Under the pieces are notes generated by a model. The model did not search any database, had not been told where the DNA came from, and saw only the letters and a list, made by a program, of their open reading frames with translations. DNA of 64,000 bases from the NCBI GenBank assembly GCA_024036415.1, contig JAMWET010000482.1:35298-99297 (forward strand). Direction: 5' to 3'. The DNA comes from Prochilodus magdalenae (lineage: Eukaryota; Chordata; Actinopteri; Characiformes; Prochilodontidae). How positions within the stretch are numbered: position 1 is the first letter of the stretch; each line of letters opens with the position of its first letter. The position numbers and the translations under genes were made by a program. This document shows positions 63,664 to 64,000 of the stretch, in pieces.

Positions 63664-64000
63664 AAACAGTAGTGTTGTCTGTAACTTATTTGACCAGTGG
63701 CACCCAAACTTTTGCATGCAACTGTATGTACATTAAAATGAGAGCAGTAAATATATTTTATCCACATACAAAAATGTGTATTTAAGTACAGTGATCATTC
63801 TGCACTTACTTTAACTCACAAAAGCCAGAGATCTCATTTCCAATCTGACAGTCGCTGATTACATGAATTAAACTTTTAAGTTTTCAGGAGATGATTTTGG
63901 CGAGTTTATGTTTAAGTGTGTTCATTGTACAGGGTGTGTTAACTTATTAACATATTCTGAAAATCAAGAAAAGACCTTGTTAACGGAGGTGCACAGGGCT

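Larger units (their letters stand above)
57470..64000 (+). other. ano1-like intron 3, continuing past the window
   Basis: No further anoctamin exon was recognised up to the right edge. Contains a telomere-like repeat, retrotransposon-like tails and a SINE. Confidence 0.65.

Overview
The window is nuclear DNA from a vertebrate, almost certainly a teleost fish. It has small GT-AG exons separated by multi-kilobase introns, AT-rich intergenic sequence, many minisatellites and microsatellites, and degraded Tc1-like transposons, short terminal-inverted-repeat elements and a tRNA-derived SINE of the kinds common in fish. Several dispersed repeats look like those I remember from ostariophysan genomes (characins, catfishes, cyprinids); that placement is a weak inference.

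Two protein-coding genes can be supported. (1) On the minus strand, 3742-15178, is a complete BAX-type BCL-2 family gene of six coding exons. The exons join in frame at GT-AG sites to give 205 residues with helix alpha-1, BH3, BH1 (NWGR), BH2 (QQGGW) and a C-terminal membrane anchor. It differs from teleost Baxa as I know it and is most likely the second paralogue (baxb-type). A CpG-rich promoter-like region lies just upstream (15179-15520). (2) On the plus strand, from 44865 to beyond the right edge, are the first three coding exons of an anoctamin-1-like calcium-activated chloride channel (182 residues: acidic N-terminus, then the anoctamin dimerisation domain). The transmembrane part lies outside the window.

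Layout: 1-3741, 3' flank and 3' UTR of the bax-like gene; 3742-15178, bax-like gene, whose introns hold a 48-bp minisatellite and an AT-rich hairpin; 15179-15520, promoter region; 15.5-42.9 kb, gene-poor intergenic DNA with foldback and TIR elements, a 2.3-kb array of 45-bp repeats, Tc1-like remnants and a 1.6-kb array of 57-bp repeats; 42.9-43.5 kb, CpG-rich stretch; 44865-64000, 5' part of the ano1-like gene, with minisatellites of 14/17, 31 and 33 bp, a short telomere-like repeat and a SINE in its introns.

The two genes are unrelated in function (mitochondrial apoptosis and epithelial or muscle chloride conductance) and nothing in the sequence links them. I see no CRISPR array, operon or novel multi-gene system. 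The unusual content is structural: six minisatellite arrays in 64 kb, one with a higher-order 748-bp period, plus sequence features of the two genes.
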